64,000 nucleotides of DNA from Irpex lacteus. Lineage: Eukaryota > Basidiomycota > Agaricomycetes > Polyporales > Irpicaceae. The stretch's first letter is position 1. Each line of letters starts with the position of its first letter. This document shows positions 1 to 10,894 of this stretch, one piece after another. The notes beneath the pieces were generated by a model. That model was not told the DNA's origin, did no database searches, and saw only the letters and a program-made list of their open reading frames with translations. The translations under genes and the position numbers were made by a program. The stretch lies in assembly GCA_001986395.2 (NCBI GenBank), contig MQVO02000011.1:62001-126000 (forward strand), written 5' to 3'.

Positions 1-1317
1 GACTAGGCTGCGAAACAGCCTCCATCATAGCCATAACAGCCGGAGGCCTCTCCACAAGCGGTTTACTCTGCTGATAATGCCCATGCGGACCGTTCCCGCC
101 TCCTCCCCTTCGTCCTCCTCCTCCTCCGCCGCCTCTGCCTCCAAGTCCACCACCAGGACCGCCCCTGCGTTCGTCCTCAGGTGATCGTCTTCCGTACTCT
201 CCAGACCTCCTGCCGCCGCCACCTTCTTTCGCGCCACCGACGGGTGGTTGCGATCCGGAACCTGGGCCTTGGACGGTTGGAGGTACTTCGAGCACCTTGA
301 TACCTGCGCGAGCGGCCCATTGGAGAACGAGCGTGCCCGCCGAGCGAGGCTCGAACTTGTTGGGCTGTGGAGCGGGAAGGGGTACAGGGGACGCTGAGAT
401 AGCGGGTGCGTTGTCCTTGGAAGTGGTACTGTCGATGTCGGAGGTACACACGGCCAAAACGACCTTGGGAGTCGATTTGTTGGTGCCATGGGTAGTCGCA
501 GTCGCGGTGTCAGTGGTGGGAGAGGTGGCGTGCTCGATTTCCCAGCGTGCGCAGCAGATGGTTCGGCGAACCCACTCGGGGCTGACAGGCGGTTGAGTAG
601 CAGTATTCGTAGTACTAGTGTTGTTGTCGGTGGAGGAGAAGGGGATGCTGTCCCAGAGGACGAAGGCATCGTCTCGCTGGACGCGGATGCGTGGGTTTGT
701 GCCTACTTGAGCTTCGAGGATGCGGGAGGCTGCGCGCGCACGCTGCGCAAGCGAGGTCGTACCTTTCTTCAATAGATCGAGAGTGTTTAGAGCTACGCAG
801 ATAAGCAAATATTAGCTCCAGTATAATATGAGAGGAGAGGAAGATAAGACGGACCTTCGAGAGGAATGATAACCACCTCCTGTCTGCCCTCCCTGCACCA
901 CTTCTTGAGGTGCGAGATCCCATGGACGAGCACACTCACGTCCACCACCACAACATCTGCATCCTTCTCGTCCTTCTCCTTATCACCTCTACTCTCGTCT
1001 CTCCACCGTCTCTGCGTCGAATACTCCGCTTCAGACCCGCTGCCATTCCTTCTCCCCTGACCTTTAACTCCTCCGCCGCCTCCGCCCCTCCGACCCCACT
1101 CTCTACCCTGCTGCTCACCATTGCCTCGTCCTTGATACCCCTGACCCCGTCGTCCCTCTCTCCAATTACCGCCACCGCCACCCCGTCCAGCACCAGTGCC
1201 TGACCCGACCACCTTCTGCTCGAGCTGCTCAACCTGGTGGGATAAGAACGCCGCACCGAGGGCTTTAGACATCGCAAGTCTGTTAGCAGTCATCGTCGGT
1301 CCCTTTGAGTCTGCCAT
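1..1317 (-). CDS. PIN-like domain protein, 3' end cut by window edge
   Basis: Two exons are visible on the minus strand. Exon 1 is 855-1317 with ATG at 1317, a 62-bp GT-AG intron occupies 793-854, and exon 2 runs from 792 off the left edge. The splice restores a continuous frame (…IIPLE-ALNTLDLLKKG…) that continues with RARAASRILEAQ, DDAFVLWDSI and PEWVRRTICCARWEIE. Exon 1 holds a Gly/Arg-rich low-complexity stretch followed by VVVVDVSVLVHGISHLKKW. That hydrophobic strand with an acidic residue resembles the start of a PIN nuclease fold. A second hydrophobic strand (KVVLAVCTSDID) and a C-terminal Gly/Arg-rich tail follow. Family experience suggests RNA binding or RNA cleavage, but that is inference. 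The last visible residues are Ala-Met-rich and no stop is reached. The alternative is a PIN-fold protein without nuclease activity. Confidence 0.65.
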
Positions 1318-1547
1318 GTTTCTTCGATGTGTGTTAGCGAGGTGTGTGGGATGTGAGAACGAGAATGAGAGAGTGGGAGAGAGCTGGTTCGAGTTGAGAT
1401 GACCCGCCCCCGCAGTGTACTCGAGTCATAGACGCTCGTGCACGGTGCAGGCAGTGTGACTGCGAGACTGCGACGGTTGAGGCGGTTTACTTTTACCTTC
1501 TATTCTCATGGCCCGGTTTCTCAAGTATGACTGACACTTAGGTATTT

Positions 1548-2310
1548 TTACACCGCAGCAAGCTTTGTCGCCACCGAGCTCGTTACAATTCTATCTATCT
1601 TCCTACACTCGACTGCCGTATCTCCTGCTGCATTCCGTCTGGCGGGCTCGGTGTTCAACTTGTAGTGCTATCGGAACATAAGTCAGTATCGTAGTTGAAG
1701 CTCAGTGGTGTGTTCACGTACCTTCGTGATGGTATCCCAATCCGTGATGTTCTCCAGGTGAGTTAGAGGGACCAGATCGCCTTGTGCAACCTTTAAGAGA
1801 TGATCGACGAGCCCGTCGATTGGCTGGTCGACGCGAACCACGAAGAGAGACTTCGTGTCGCAGACACACCGTATCATCTCAGAGCTTCGGTGATCTAGAA
1901 CATACGTGGTAAATGTCTAGTGTATTCTGCGAGAGCGACAAACTCACGTTGTTGGTCGGATTCAAAGTCCAGATGATCTCGGAGTGGACGTACTTGGTCT
2001 TCAACGCATCCTACGTCGCAGCAAGCGCGGCATGATAAATAGCAGTCTTCAAATGCTGCACGCCAGCAATCTGTGCAACTCGAGGGCTCTCAGTCAAGAA
2101 GTAGCACCAGAAACGCGATATACATACCAGGCGAGCGTCCACGAACGCAAAGTTGACCGCTTCCCTCTCGGCCTCTTCTTCCGGGCCAGTTATCGATGCA
2201 GCCTATACGAGGCGTGTCCGTAGTTCCACGGCATTCCTGACGTTGTCGAAGAGGGTGATGCGGACTGCACTCAGGGGAGGAGGAAACTGTTGGTAGTGGT
2301 GCGCTTCCAT
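1548..2310 (-). pseudogene. CGI121: Pseudogene of KEOPS/EKC complex subunit Cgi121 (TPRKB family)
   Basis: Four exons (2128-2310, 1948-2070, 1722-1894, 1548-1667) joined at consensus GT-AG introns of 53-57 bp give a protein collinear with Cgi121/TPRKB. Visible landmarks are the N-terminal AVRITLFDNVRNA strand, YVHSEIIWTLNPTNNITEAL (the hallmark SEIIxNLSPxNNIxEAL segment) and the C-terminal RIVTSSVATKL helix ending at TAA. The intact family member binds the Bud32 kinase in the complex that makes the tRNA modification t6A. This copy is broken by in-frame TAG at 2203-2205, TAG at 2011-2013 and TGA at 1874-1876, plus an apparent one-base loss in exon 3 just before the segment DTKSLFVVRV. Each stop is one C-to-T change from a plausible CAG or CGA codon. 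Intron positions and flanking frames remain clean, so decay is recent or the copy was silenced. I did not see an intact copy in the window. Confidence 0.82.
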
Positions 2311-2547
2311 TGTGCGCGGGCGGTGGCTTGATGAACTAAACACTTGCTCGAGAGATAAGATAAAAATCGCTGGAACTCGACTTGCGCATAGACGTAAGTA
2401 CAATTCATCTGGGTTCAACATCTGGGTTTCGCTCACGAGATATATTGTGCTAGGTGGGCAGGGTAGCATGGAAAGCTCTTGTCCCGTGTCCCCTTTAAGT
2501 AGCCCAAGGTAGCGGCCTCTGCTGCAATGTGGTGGAGTATAGCAGCA

Positions 2548-3440
2548 CATAGCAGATGAGGGCGCGCAAAGTTACTTGTCTGGGTTAACTTGCCTAACTT
2601 TTCTAACTTTTCCCCAGCCAAGTTTGCCCCTGTAACTTGCGCGTCTAACTCGTTAACTTGCGCATCTAACTTGCTAACTTGCGCGCTAACTTGGCCCTCA
2701 CTTGGGGTCTACTAACTTGAGGACACCATCCAGCAAACCTGTAACTGCGTTGTATTAGGTTCGCACCTGAATCAATTTCTGTAAGAGCTCTGATATATTG
2801 CCTCTATATACCGAAAGATCTAAGCAGCTCGCCTCAATTTCCGAGTCGGTGGTGTCGGCGCCGGCGCTTATGGAGTTATGGAGCTCAAGGCAAGGTCGAC
2901 TTGGACGCATCGTTGCGGTTCATGCAATCTACTGACACCCTTTGCCACGGAGATAGAACAGTACACTATAGAGTTCGATATTCTGAGTGATATGAATATT
3001 TTGAGAAGCGAAGACTGTCCCATAGCAGTATCTCCTTGGGCGTTGAAAAGCCTTCATCCTCGTCGCTGTCCTCCTTGGGATTGTGCCGAGCTCGTATATG
3101 ACGGAAACAGTAATATGGGGCCTGGCGTTGAATGCTCATGGCGCTTGCACAATGTAAGTTTCTACTTCCATTTGTTATGGTACAGCATTAGTATAAGGCT
3201 GCTTAATTACAACGGTAGGTTAGCGTGTAGGCGCTTGCAAGTTAGCCGCAAGTTAGCGGAGTATGAAGTAGCTAACTTTTCTCCCTCGGAGTGCGAATAT
3301 ATCACAAGCCCCACTAACTTGCAAGTTAACAAAGTTACTTTTGTTAACTTTTCGCACGAAAGTTAGCGCAAGTTACTTGGAAGTTACTTTACTAATAGAA
3401 AAGTTAGCCCAAGTTAGAATGTGAACCGCCCATAGCAGAT
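2548..3440. mobile_element. Candidate non-autonomous DNA element with AACTT-rich subterminal arrays
   Basis: A 10-bp direct repeat CATAGCAGAT lies at 2548-2557 and 3431-3440. Inside it, the left end (about 2570-2720) is packed with the words TAACTTG and TAACTTTT, and the right end (about 3220-3420) with their reverse complements (CAAGTTA, AAAAGTTA). Dense inverted subterminal repeats within a short direct duplication are the layout of a transposase-bound MITE-like element. The perfect terminal inverted repeat is short at best (GGGCG against GGCGG). The interior contains an open stretch at 2878-3366 that matches nothing I recognise and may be fortuitous. The superfamily cannot be assigned. Confidence 0.5.
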
Positions 3441-3599
3441 CAATATCCGTGCTATGTGTTGCTATGTGTTGCTATGAGGTACGCTAGGCCTTGCCAGGCC
3501 CTAGAAAGCCGCTGAGCCTGGGCTAGGCGCGCAAGCAGGCTCTGCGCCTCGGGTGAGCAGATGCGGGTTGCTGAAAGCGCTGTGCCAGTGACGGGATTG

Positions 3600-3990
3600 C
3601 AGCGACGAGTGCTCACCGGCTAAGCCGGTGAATGCTCGTAACCTGACAGTGTGAGGTGTGACTGCTGCTCACTGTGGATTAGGTTGAGGGGGTTGCACGC
3701 AGCATGTGGCCGGCTAAGCCGGCGAGTTAGCAGATGAGACTGCTCACTGTGGGCTGAGCCGGTGGGTGTCCGTCACAGAGTATTAGGTGTGACCTACGGG
3801 TTGGGAGGGTCGCAGGCAGCATGTGGCCGGCTAAGCCGGTGAGTTAGCAGATGAGACTGTTCACCAATGTGGGCGTGGGTGCCCGTCACAGAGTGTTAGG
3901 ATGGGTTGGGAGGGTTGCAGGCAGCATGTGGCCGGCTAAGCCGGTGAGTGAGCAGATGGGACTGTTCACCACTGTGATGCCTGTCTCTGG
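3600..3990. repeat. Minisatellite of about 105-117 bp units with a palindromic core
   Basis: Three long units begin with AGCATGTGGCCGGCTAAGCC at 3701, 3818 and 3923, giving spacings of 117 and 105 bp, and a partial unit precedes them near 3615. Each unit carries the perfect hairpin core CCGGCTAAGCCGG and shared words such as GAGACTG(C/T)TCACC. No coding potential is seen. It sits directly between the candidate MITE and the gypsy A left LTR. Confidence 0.75.
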
Positions 3991-4054
3991 TGGGGAGTGG
4001 GTGTGGCTCCGTCGCTCACCCTAAATGGGCAGTTGGTTAGTTAGTTAACTACGT

Positions 4055-5146
4055 TGTAACGCCATTACTTCGTAATGTGTTGGTTACATGTGCAAACTCA
4101 CTACTGAGACTCAGCAGACCCAACCGGACTCCTAGACCCCACCAGTAACCTAGGTCACAATGAGGCTGTGCAAAGCTATGCATGAATATGTGAAGCTATG
4201 CGCAGGCTACGATGTGGCTGTGCGCTACCTATGAGTCATTCTGCATCCCCGGCAACCAAATGAGTCAGCATACGTGAGGCTATGCACTGTGGCTATGCTG
4301 CAGAACATTCCGGAACACATTGCACAGCAAACCTATGTCATCCCCACCTTGTTACGTGTTTCATATCGGCAACGCACAGCGTTGTCACGGCCATTGTAGA
4401 TACAGATCCCTGAGGCTATGCTAGTAGATACATGACTTCCTGTACATATAAATAGAGGGGCCTTCCTGCCCCAGAATCCAAGCAACTTCAGAGGAAGCAT
4501 TTAGTACCCACCGAGTCAGTTAGTAGGAACGTTCAGTCGTACGTTTACGTCTATAGCTTAGGTGTAACTCCACGAGCGGGTTAGCCTTTCAGAACTCCTT
4601 GGTTGCTTGATAGCTATCACGTAAGTAGACACTCATCAGGCGCACAGAGCTGCGAAGGGAGCTGTCTATTACGCTGCTAGTATCAAGTACTCGTGAGGAT
4701 TCAGCCGTAGTCGTTCATCGTATCAGGTATCGTATCGTATTAGTCTGATCCAGGGTATTGTTTGTTTCTTCCCTCTACTCTCTCACTCTACTCTCAACTC
4801 TAAACCCACCTTCTCATAGTCTATAGTTCCTGTCTAAAGATCTTTCACTCCCCAACACGAACGACCGGGATAGATCGACCTAACGTCTGGTCCATCGATT
4901 CTCGGCAGAAGAGATTAGGCTTGCGTATCGTAGACATCACTCCGACCTTCGTGTTCACCAGTCCCAGAGCTACTCATCGCGAGGCGTAGTGCTAGTCACA
5001 CCCACTTCGATTCCCCCTTCCGTTTCCCATCCAACTCTACACCACATATCTATTTGCTCTGCCTGGTACCATAACACTTACCGCGTCTCAGTCGTCTTAC
5101 GTATCCCAGGCCGCCGCACTAGCAATCTCATTTTCTGATCTCGACA
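4055..5146 (+). repeat. 5' LTR of gypsy A
   Basis: 1092 bp, TG…CA. It contains many GCTATG/GGCTGTG words in its first 400 bp, a TATA-like box near 4447 and a pyrimidine-rich stretch near 4770-4850. The frame of the Gag ORF is open backwards into the LTR as far as a stop near 4993 without an ATG. Confidence 0.93.
4445..4455 (+). promoter_or_regulatory. TATA box of the gypsy A LTR promoter
   Basis: CATATAAATAG lies about 390 bp into the LTR and is repeated at the matching place in the 3' LTR (about 14936-14946). It is the only strong TATA-like element seen in the LTR and fits a U3/R boundary shortly downstream. The start site itself is inferred. Confidence 0.6.
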
Positions 5147-5301
5147 TAGATGAAGACCCTGCAACAGCCACCGAACCAACCAAGACGTTACCGCAGGATC
5201 CCGCTGACATCAAGCACAAACGCAGAGCAGAAGTTCTAGAGTCCACGTTATTAGCCCTTGACATTCCAGAAGGATTAGTCGAACAAGAACTCGACAACTT
5301 C

Positions 5302-8300
5302 ATGCTCAGCCCGGTCAGCCGATCTAGCCGTAACACTCAGAAGAACAACTCCGAAGAGCCCGCCAAAGTACTTGTCACACAGTCACAAAGTCAAGAATTA
5401 TCGGAAACATTCGAATTCATGACTATGGACGACACTGAGGCGCCGAGTACATCCACTGTCATAGTATCAGAAGCACAGTCCCCACAAACTCCCGCAGACC
5501 AGTCACCATCTCCCGAAATCAAGCTATCTACTGCAGATGAAGAGAGACTGGTAAACATCATAGAAAAGGAACTGAACTGCGGAGGACTCACCTTCAAACA
5601 ATGGATGCAAAACGCTCAGAAGTACTTGCGTGAGCTTTTTGAAGCCGATATGCGCGCCGTCAACGAAGCTTGGGATATCTACGACGGACCGGAAAGTCAG
5701 TTTCTCACTAGACAAAGCGATGAACGAATGACTTACCTACGTTCCGAACACCGTTGGGACATCCTTAACCAAGACCGCCGTGTACTCGGACATTGGATGC
5801 GAGAAGTTTCGAATTGGAGCTACGAACGCGAACGACCAAGTGTTAGCCACGTGAACGGAGAAACAAGCCACGAAAATCACTCACCAAAGCCATTGAGACC
5901 TGACTTGTCACTTGTCTTGATGGGGCAAACCCCGTCGTCGCAGTTCGAAGCCGCCATCACCGAGGTTTTATCCGAATTTCCTAAAAAGGCAGTCAGTCAC
6001 GCACTACACCCGGATTGCTGCGGAACGACTCACGCATTTTCAGCCTGTAGCGCCCGTTCCGGTCCAGAAGGAATTTCCAGTAACCGGACAACTGATGTGC
6101 AAGCACACCAGTGTCAGCGGCCCGAGCTGGGCAGGCATCTAGACAACCAGCAGGAGCGGCCACACAGTAAACCTAACCAAAAGAAGCAAAGCGGCGCACC
6201 TGTCAACCTGCCAACTGCTCGAGGAAGCATGCCCTGGAATGCAAGAAACCAAAAAGGGAAAGGTCAGCGCACAGCCCGCAAACTGCCAAACGATAAAGAA
6301 ACTCACCTAAACCTAAACTCGACAAGCACCGCTTCGAAACAACCACCGACCCAGCAGCGAGATCAACCCTTAGCCCACCGAGGCCGCGCGTACACTCGCC
6401 AAGGAACAGCACCCCGTCTTGAACTGCCGAGAGATAACCAGCGGCAAAGACCAGGGTCAAGGGGACATAGATTTGTACCTAGAAATAAGACGAACGTTAG
6501 CAGCTTATCTCGAAAAGGTATTATTGAGAACGCGCAAACACTTACCTTATCGGGCAGCCCGCCCATTGCCCAAAAGGGCAGTCGTCCGACCCGTCCACCC
6601 AGGCAGCGCCAGAGAACCTCACGGCGTGCTTGCTTCGGTTGCGGAAGTCCAAGTCATGTAATGTCGAAGTGCCTTGAGCTTGAGCGACGTGAACGACGAG
6701 GTGAATTCCGACGAGTAGGGAGGAGACTTGAGCTGCCAAACGGGCGCGTTTTGCGGAAGCAAAATCGCAACCCGCCCCTCCTAAGTCAGCTTGATGCTCT
6801 ACAGAGGTTGATCGAGGGTAAGGATTGTCACAAGAATTCTCATGACGTGACGAGTAGGGTATCTGGGCCAGACAAAGCTCTCGTCAGTCTCCCTGATAAA
6901 CCACGCACTCACCGAATGCCCAAGTCTCTCGCCCCTCTCGAACCTACGCCCCCGGACCCTGTGATCTATCGTTCAGTCGCCGTCGCCACGTCTCCACCGT
7001 CTACGCCGCTCGCTACGCCCGTCGCCCCGCCCTCTGAACGCGTTCGCGCTGTCATTCGGCACAACATGAATGCGCCGTTCGCCGTTTGCATTCCTCCCGA
7101 GCCCGACCAGAGCGTCGCCTACGTCATCTTTAGGTGTATGTTAACTCCGGCACAGGCAGCGAACGTACTGGAAGGACTTGCTTACCGAGGAGTCATCCAC
7201 CTCGCCTCCAATCCTTTCCCCACCGCCGAGGAAGCCCGCCGTCGCATGTTCGGATTCGATATGTATAGGACATCGCACCCAGTCGTGGGCGACTTCATCA
7301 TCCTAGCAGGCGAACGGAACTTTAGTATACAGCCCTTCGAACTTCAAGTAAACAGGAACTTACGAGCGATAGACGGACTGAGGAACAGTCAGGGACACTA
7401 CCTCGGTGCACCCGCCGGTGACACTACCCGATGTGCCCACTCCCCCATCCTCGTCCTCGACCGCCTCATCGTCCTAGGCAGCCCCAACGCTCCTCCTCGA
7501 GGTACTCACCCGGTCGATTGGTCGCCCGTTGAGTTCATTGGCCACCGGTATGTCGATACGCACCTAAGCTATTTGCGGCCCGTTGACTCGTTGTCTTGCA
7601 GTGATCGCGTCGGCCTCCTGATTGGCCCGGCCAGTCCTGTTAGCGACAGCGGAGAGACCGACGGGGGAGACGAGACCAAGGAAGTCGAGAAGGGACACAG
7701 CGAGGAGGAAGAGAGCGACGACCTCAAGCATCTGCGAGAGGTCATCAAAGGTACGAGTCCCATCAGCGCGCACAGCCACGCGACTCACCGGAGATCCCCA
7801 GAGCAAGAGCGTCTCACGGATGCCCGCGCCGAGGCTGAGCTCAGAGATTTCTTTGGCTCAGACTCGGAGATCGGGAGCATCTCAAGCCCGGATACCGACG
7901 AGATTACCTCGTCGATCCCAGCGCCTGGCTCCGGCAACCTCCAACCCACGCAACCTCCGGCCACGTGGACGCCACCTGCCTCGTGGTCACTGCCAGTGCC
8001 TTCCTCGTCGCTGTCCATTCCCTCTTCGTCACTGCCCACACCACCCTCGTCACCGACCCCCGGTCCCTCCCTTCTATCTCTCTTATACTCGTCTGCCCCC
8101 ACCGTCCTCGATGTCTCGGAGCGCCCCCACCTCAACTATGAGCACGCGCGTCCTCGTCACGAGGACTTAGCTCGAAGGATTGTGCAGGAGACTGACGAGA
8201 GGTACGTGCCCTGCCCATCAGGCCATGTACCCATCGCTCACCCCACCTCCCTCAGCCTCCTGCTCGACGCCTTACGAGCTCAGGTCGCCGTCAACACGCG

Positions 8301-9612
8301 CAACCGTCTGCTCACCGCAGGCGACGTCCCCGTCAAGCCCATCGAGGACGGAGTCCGCCACCTCACGCTTCACTCAGCCCCCAACGCCTCCCACAACGGC
8401 GAAGACCTTGCCACCACAGCCTCCAGCTCCTCCAGCGACGATAACGACGCCCCAGATGCCCCCGCCGACCCCATTATGATCATGCATGGGTATGCCATCG
8501 AGGCTGCCCTGCGTGATGCACCTGTATTCGCCCGCGCACGCCTGCCAGGCCTCCCTCAAGACCGAGCCTTCCTCATGGACACCCAGGTACTGGCCGGCGT
8601 CGAAAACCTCACACTTAACGACGCCACCATCGAGGAGACCGCCGACATCGAGTTAGAGGAAGAGGATACGAGTAGCGAGGAGGACACATCGAGCGACGAG
8701 AGTATCGACATAGACCCTTACGAAGGTGCGTCGGTCATCGACTCTATCGATTGCTTTCTCGCTGAGCCCGACGCTGCAGGCATCCTCCACCCTCCCGCCT
8801 GGATGGACCATGACTCTGTCATGGCCTCGCCCACATCGCCTCTTTGCCCCACTCCCGGCTCCTGCACCTACGACGAGAAGCTCGCAGTCCTTTCACGACC
8901 CCCTTTGCTCCCTGGCGAAGCTATCGCAGAAGACCCCCCTTCCCCATACGACGAGGGATACACCAGTCGCCCCTGGGTTACCCCTCCTCGCATCTGTCCA
9001 CCCTCCCGCTGTACCCACACCGCTCACCACGTCATCAGCACCCTCATCGCCTTCAAAGACGTCATCAACGCTCAGGAATTTCAAGAGAACGATCGCACCC
9101 GCCGTCGCCGTCGCTTCTCAGCACCCAACTCGGAGATCGCAGCCATGTACGCTACTGACGACAGTGACTCAGACGGACTCGTCGTTCACTGGCTCGCACG
9201 CCGTGCACTGGTCAGACGTCTTCGGCCTATCATCGAGCTCGCTCAAGACCTCGGGCTCGAACGCTTTTTACGCACCTTCCGCAATCTCGATCCCGAGGAC
9301 CACGCCGATCTCCAACTCGCTCTTACGGCCTTGTTTTTCCCCAAGCAGGAGTTCGATGGTAATCCCTACCTGGACCCCGTTGAGGAGATCGAAGCTTTAC
9401 AGGCCCGCGTGTTCTTCGCTATCAGCAACCAATACCACGGTTATGTTGCCGAGACCCTGGACAATGCCCTGGCCTACCGAGCATCAAATGCGGACAACGA
9501 AACCGTTCAAGGGTACCGAAGGCGTGGAATATTCGGAGGACACTGGTCAGTACCCACGTTTCCTCAGGACTTTCGGGACATATGTCTCGAGACCTTTCAG
9601 CGCGCAAATTAG
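5302..9612 (+). CDS. Gag-like ORF1 of gypsy A, unusually long (1436 aa)
   Basis: The first in-frame ATG is at 5302. The N-terminal third holds an acidic, helix-rich region (around residues 75-190, with EERLVNIIEKEL and MQNAQKYLRELFEADM) that could be a capsid domain. A basic Gln/Arg-rich tract follows, then one CCHC zinc knuckle CFGCGSPSHVMSKC starting at about residue 444. The remaining roughly 980 residues are not typical Gag. They include a compact globular-looking segment (about 590-760) and long Pro/Ser- and acidic Asp/Glu-rich stretches. No protease active-site motif is recognisable. Reading frame 1 ends at TAG 9610-9612, and pol lies in the +1 frame, so expression of pol would need frameshifting, splicing or its own initiation. 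The size compares with 300-600 aa for most gypsy Gags. Confidence 0.75.
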   Translation: MLSPVSRSSRNTQKNNSEEPAKVLVTQSQSQELSETFEFMTMDDTEAPSTSTVIVSEAQSPQTPADQSPSPEIKLSTADEERLVNIIEKELNCGGLTFKQWMQNAQKYLRELFEADMRAVNEAWDIYDGPESQFLTRQSDERMTYLRSEHRWDILNQDRRVLGHWMREVSNWSYERERPSVSHVNGETSHENHSPKPLRPDLSLVLMGQTPSSQFEAAITEVLSEFPKKAVSHALHPDCCGTTHAFSACSARSGPEGISSNRTTDVQAHQCQRPELGRHLDNQQERPHSKPNQKKQSGAPVNLPTARGSMPWNARNQKGKGQRTARKLPNDKETHLNLNSTSTASKQPPTQQRDQPLAHRGRAYTRQGTAPRLELPRDNQRQRPGSRGHRFVPRNKTNVSSLSRKGIIENAQTLTLSGSPPIAQKGSRPTRPPRQRQRTSRRACFGCGSPSHVMSKCLELERRERRGEFRRVGRRLELPNGRVLRKQNRNPPLLSQLDALQRLIEGKDCHKNSHDVTSRVSGPDKALVSLPDKPRTHRMPKSLAPLEPTPPDPVIYRSVAVATSPPSTPLATPVAPPSERVRAVIRHNMNAPFAVCIPPEPDQSVAYVIFRCMLTPAQAANVLEGLAYRGVIHLASNPFPTAEEARRRMFGFDMYRTSHPVVGDFIILAGERNFSIQPFELQVNRNLRAIDGLRNSQGHYLGAPAGDTTRCAHSPILVLDRLIVLGSPNAPPRGTHPVDWSPVEFIGHRYVDTHLSYLRPVDSLSCSDRVGLLIGPASPVSDSGETDGGDETKEVEKGHSEEEESDDLKHLREVIKGTSPISAHSHATHRRSPEQERLTDARAEAELRDFFGSDSEIGSISSPDTDEITSSIPAPGSGNLQPTQPPATWTPPASWSLPVPSSSLSIPSSSLPTPPSSPTPGPSLLSLLYSSAPTVLDVSERPHLNYEHARPRHEDLARRIVQETDERYVPCPSGHVPIAHPTSLSLLLDALRAQVAVNTRNRLLTAGDVPVKPIEDGVRHLTLHSAPNASHNGEDLATTASSSSSDDNDAPDAPADPIMIMHGYAIEAALRDAPVFARARLPGLPQDRAFLMDTQVLAGVENLTLNDATIEETADIELEEEDTSSEEDTSSDESIDIDPYEGASVIDSIDCFLAEPDAAGILHPPAWMDHDSVMASPTSPLCPTPGSCTYDEKLAVLSRPPLLPGEAIAEDPPSPYDEGYTSRPWVTPPRICPPSRCTHTAHHVISTLIAFKDVINAQEFQENDRTRRRRRFSAPNSEIAAMYATDDSDSDGLVVHWLARRALVRRLRPIIELAQDLGLERFLRTFRNLDPEDHADLQLALTALFFPKQEFDGNPYLDPVEEIEALQARVFFAISNQYHGYVAETLDNALAYRASNADNETVQGYRRRGIFGGHWSVPTFPQDFRDICLETFQRAN

Positions 9613-10894
9613 AGTAAGCATACATGTCTACTCTGCCTGCAAAATCGGTCTAATTCTTGTCCTCGCTACACCAGTAACCCCGCTTCCACTTGCCTGTTCC
9701 CCTGGTATCCCCATCCTCCCCTTATGTTTTTATCCCCTACATCCCCCCATTAACACCACGTCATCGCTTTCGGTCATCGCCCCTCTCCTTCCTTTTTCAT
9801 TCCCTGATTCCCCATTAAAACCCACGTCAACGCCTCCTTCATTTCCTCCCTTCCTATTCATTTTGCCACCTTCCACCTTCAAATCCACGTCATCGCCGAC
9901 CTCTCTGCCCTCGTCGCCTTTCGTTTCTCGATCTGCATCCGGCCCCGCTTCTTATGTCTGGTCTCCCTGGTTACTGCCTGAAGAAAACCCGCATAAGTAC
10001 GTAGCCCACTCGTTCACACATGCACGCTCCTTAACGCGATTTCTATCAGACTATATATTGGTTTGGTTGTCATCCCTTGCGTGTATGTGTACGATAACCG
10101 GTCGACGTTATAGAGTCCCCCTTCCTCCTTCGTCCCCGCTGTGTCCCGCCGCTCTCTACGCACAGCCTCCGGTGGTGGAGTTTTGCTCGGTCTCCACCTC
10201 CCGCCTATCCCCTTCCTTCATCCCGCATGTCCCCCGCTTGTCAGAGTATAGTACTTGTATCTGTGTACTTAGTCTATGGCAATACACCGGTGCCCTCGGC
10301 CGTGATCCCCGAACTTTATTGAGTGACCACTGTGACTTTATTAGTGACAGCCTATACTTAGTAAAAATCGATGCTCGCGCTGATAAGTATAAGTCTATTA
10401 TTATTAATAAAGACTTTATACCGCCGCAATGCCTGTACACTGGCGCTTTTACCTTAGAATATTTTTCTAAGTGTCAAAACTCGCTATTAGTACAAAACTC
10501 GAGCGCTTCGGACTTAGGATTCCTCGCACACTTGATTTTCGCACACTCCCTCGCTACACCACGCGTCTCGTACTTAGGTTTTCAGCACGGCTCTTCTTCA
10601 TCCCTTACAGAGTGTACTTGTATCTCGTCTCTGGCACCTTATGAGTATCCTATACTTGTCAAGCAGCCTATACAGTACATTTCCGAGTCGCTTCTTGCTT
10701 GCTGTTACCTACCATCTCAGTCACTTATGCAGGAGTTCTTGAGCATTTCGGACTTGCCTAATAAGGTAGTTGTAATGTTTTCACCTTCAGCTCAGTACGT
10801 TGACACCCCGAGTGCCGATTTTCAAGCCCATTCTTTTCCGTCACATCACCCTTCACGCTTGCTCACGCCTAATGTTGATTGTCATCCGTCACCT
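9613..10894 (+). other. Spacer between ORF1 and the convincing part of pol in gypsy A
   Basis: About 1.3 kb of pyrimidine-rich sequence, especially 9660-9960, which is open in the pol frame. The predicted peptide has no recognisable domain and many Cys, Leu and Ser residues. It may be an untranslated spacer, an intron, or a rapidly evolving N-terminal extension of Pol. Confidence 0.5.

Noticed and set aside
25..669. Minus-strand open frame of 214 codons
   Set aside because: It is a shadow of the PIN-like gene exon 2; the spliced frame from 792 gives sensible sequence and this one gives Ser/Pro-rich noise.
2878..3366. 162-codon open frame inside the candidate MITE
   Set aside because: Its C-terminus is made of the subterminal repeat words and no family is recognisable; treated as fortuitous.
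7785..8135. Minus-strand Gly/Glu-rich ORF in gypsy A
   Set aside because: Antisense to the Pro/Ser-rich part of ORF1; its composition is a mirror of that tract.
8726..9612. Overlap of the pol frame with the end of ORF1 in gypsy A
   Set aside because: The translated overlap is low-complexity and lacks domains; ORF1 is the coding frame here, so no dual coding is claimed.
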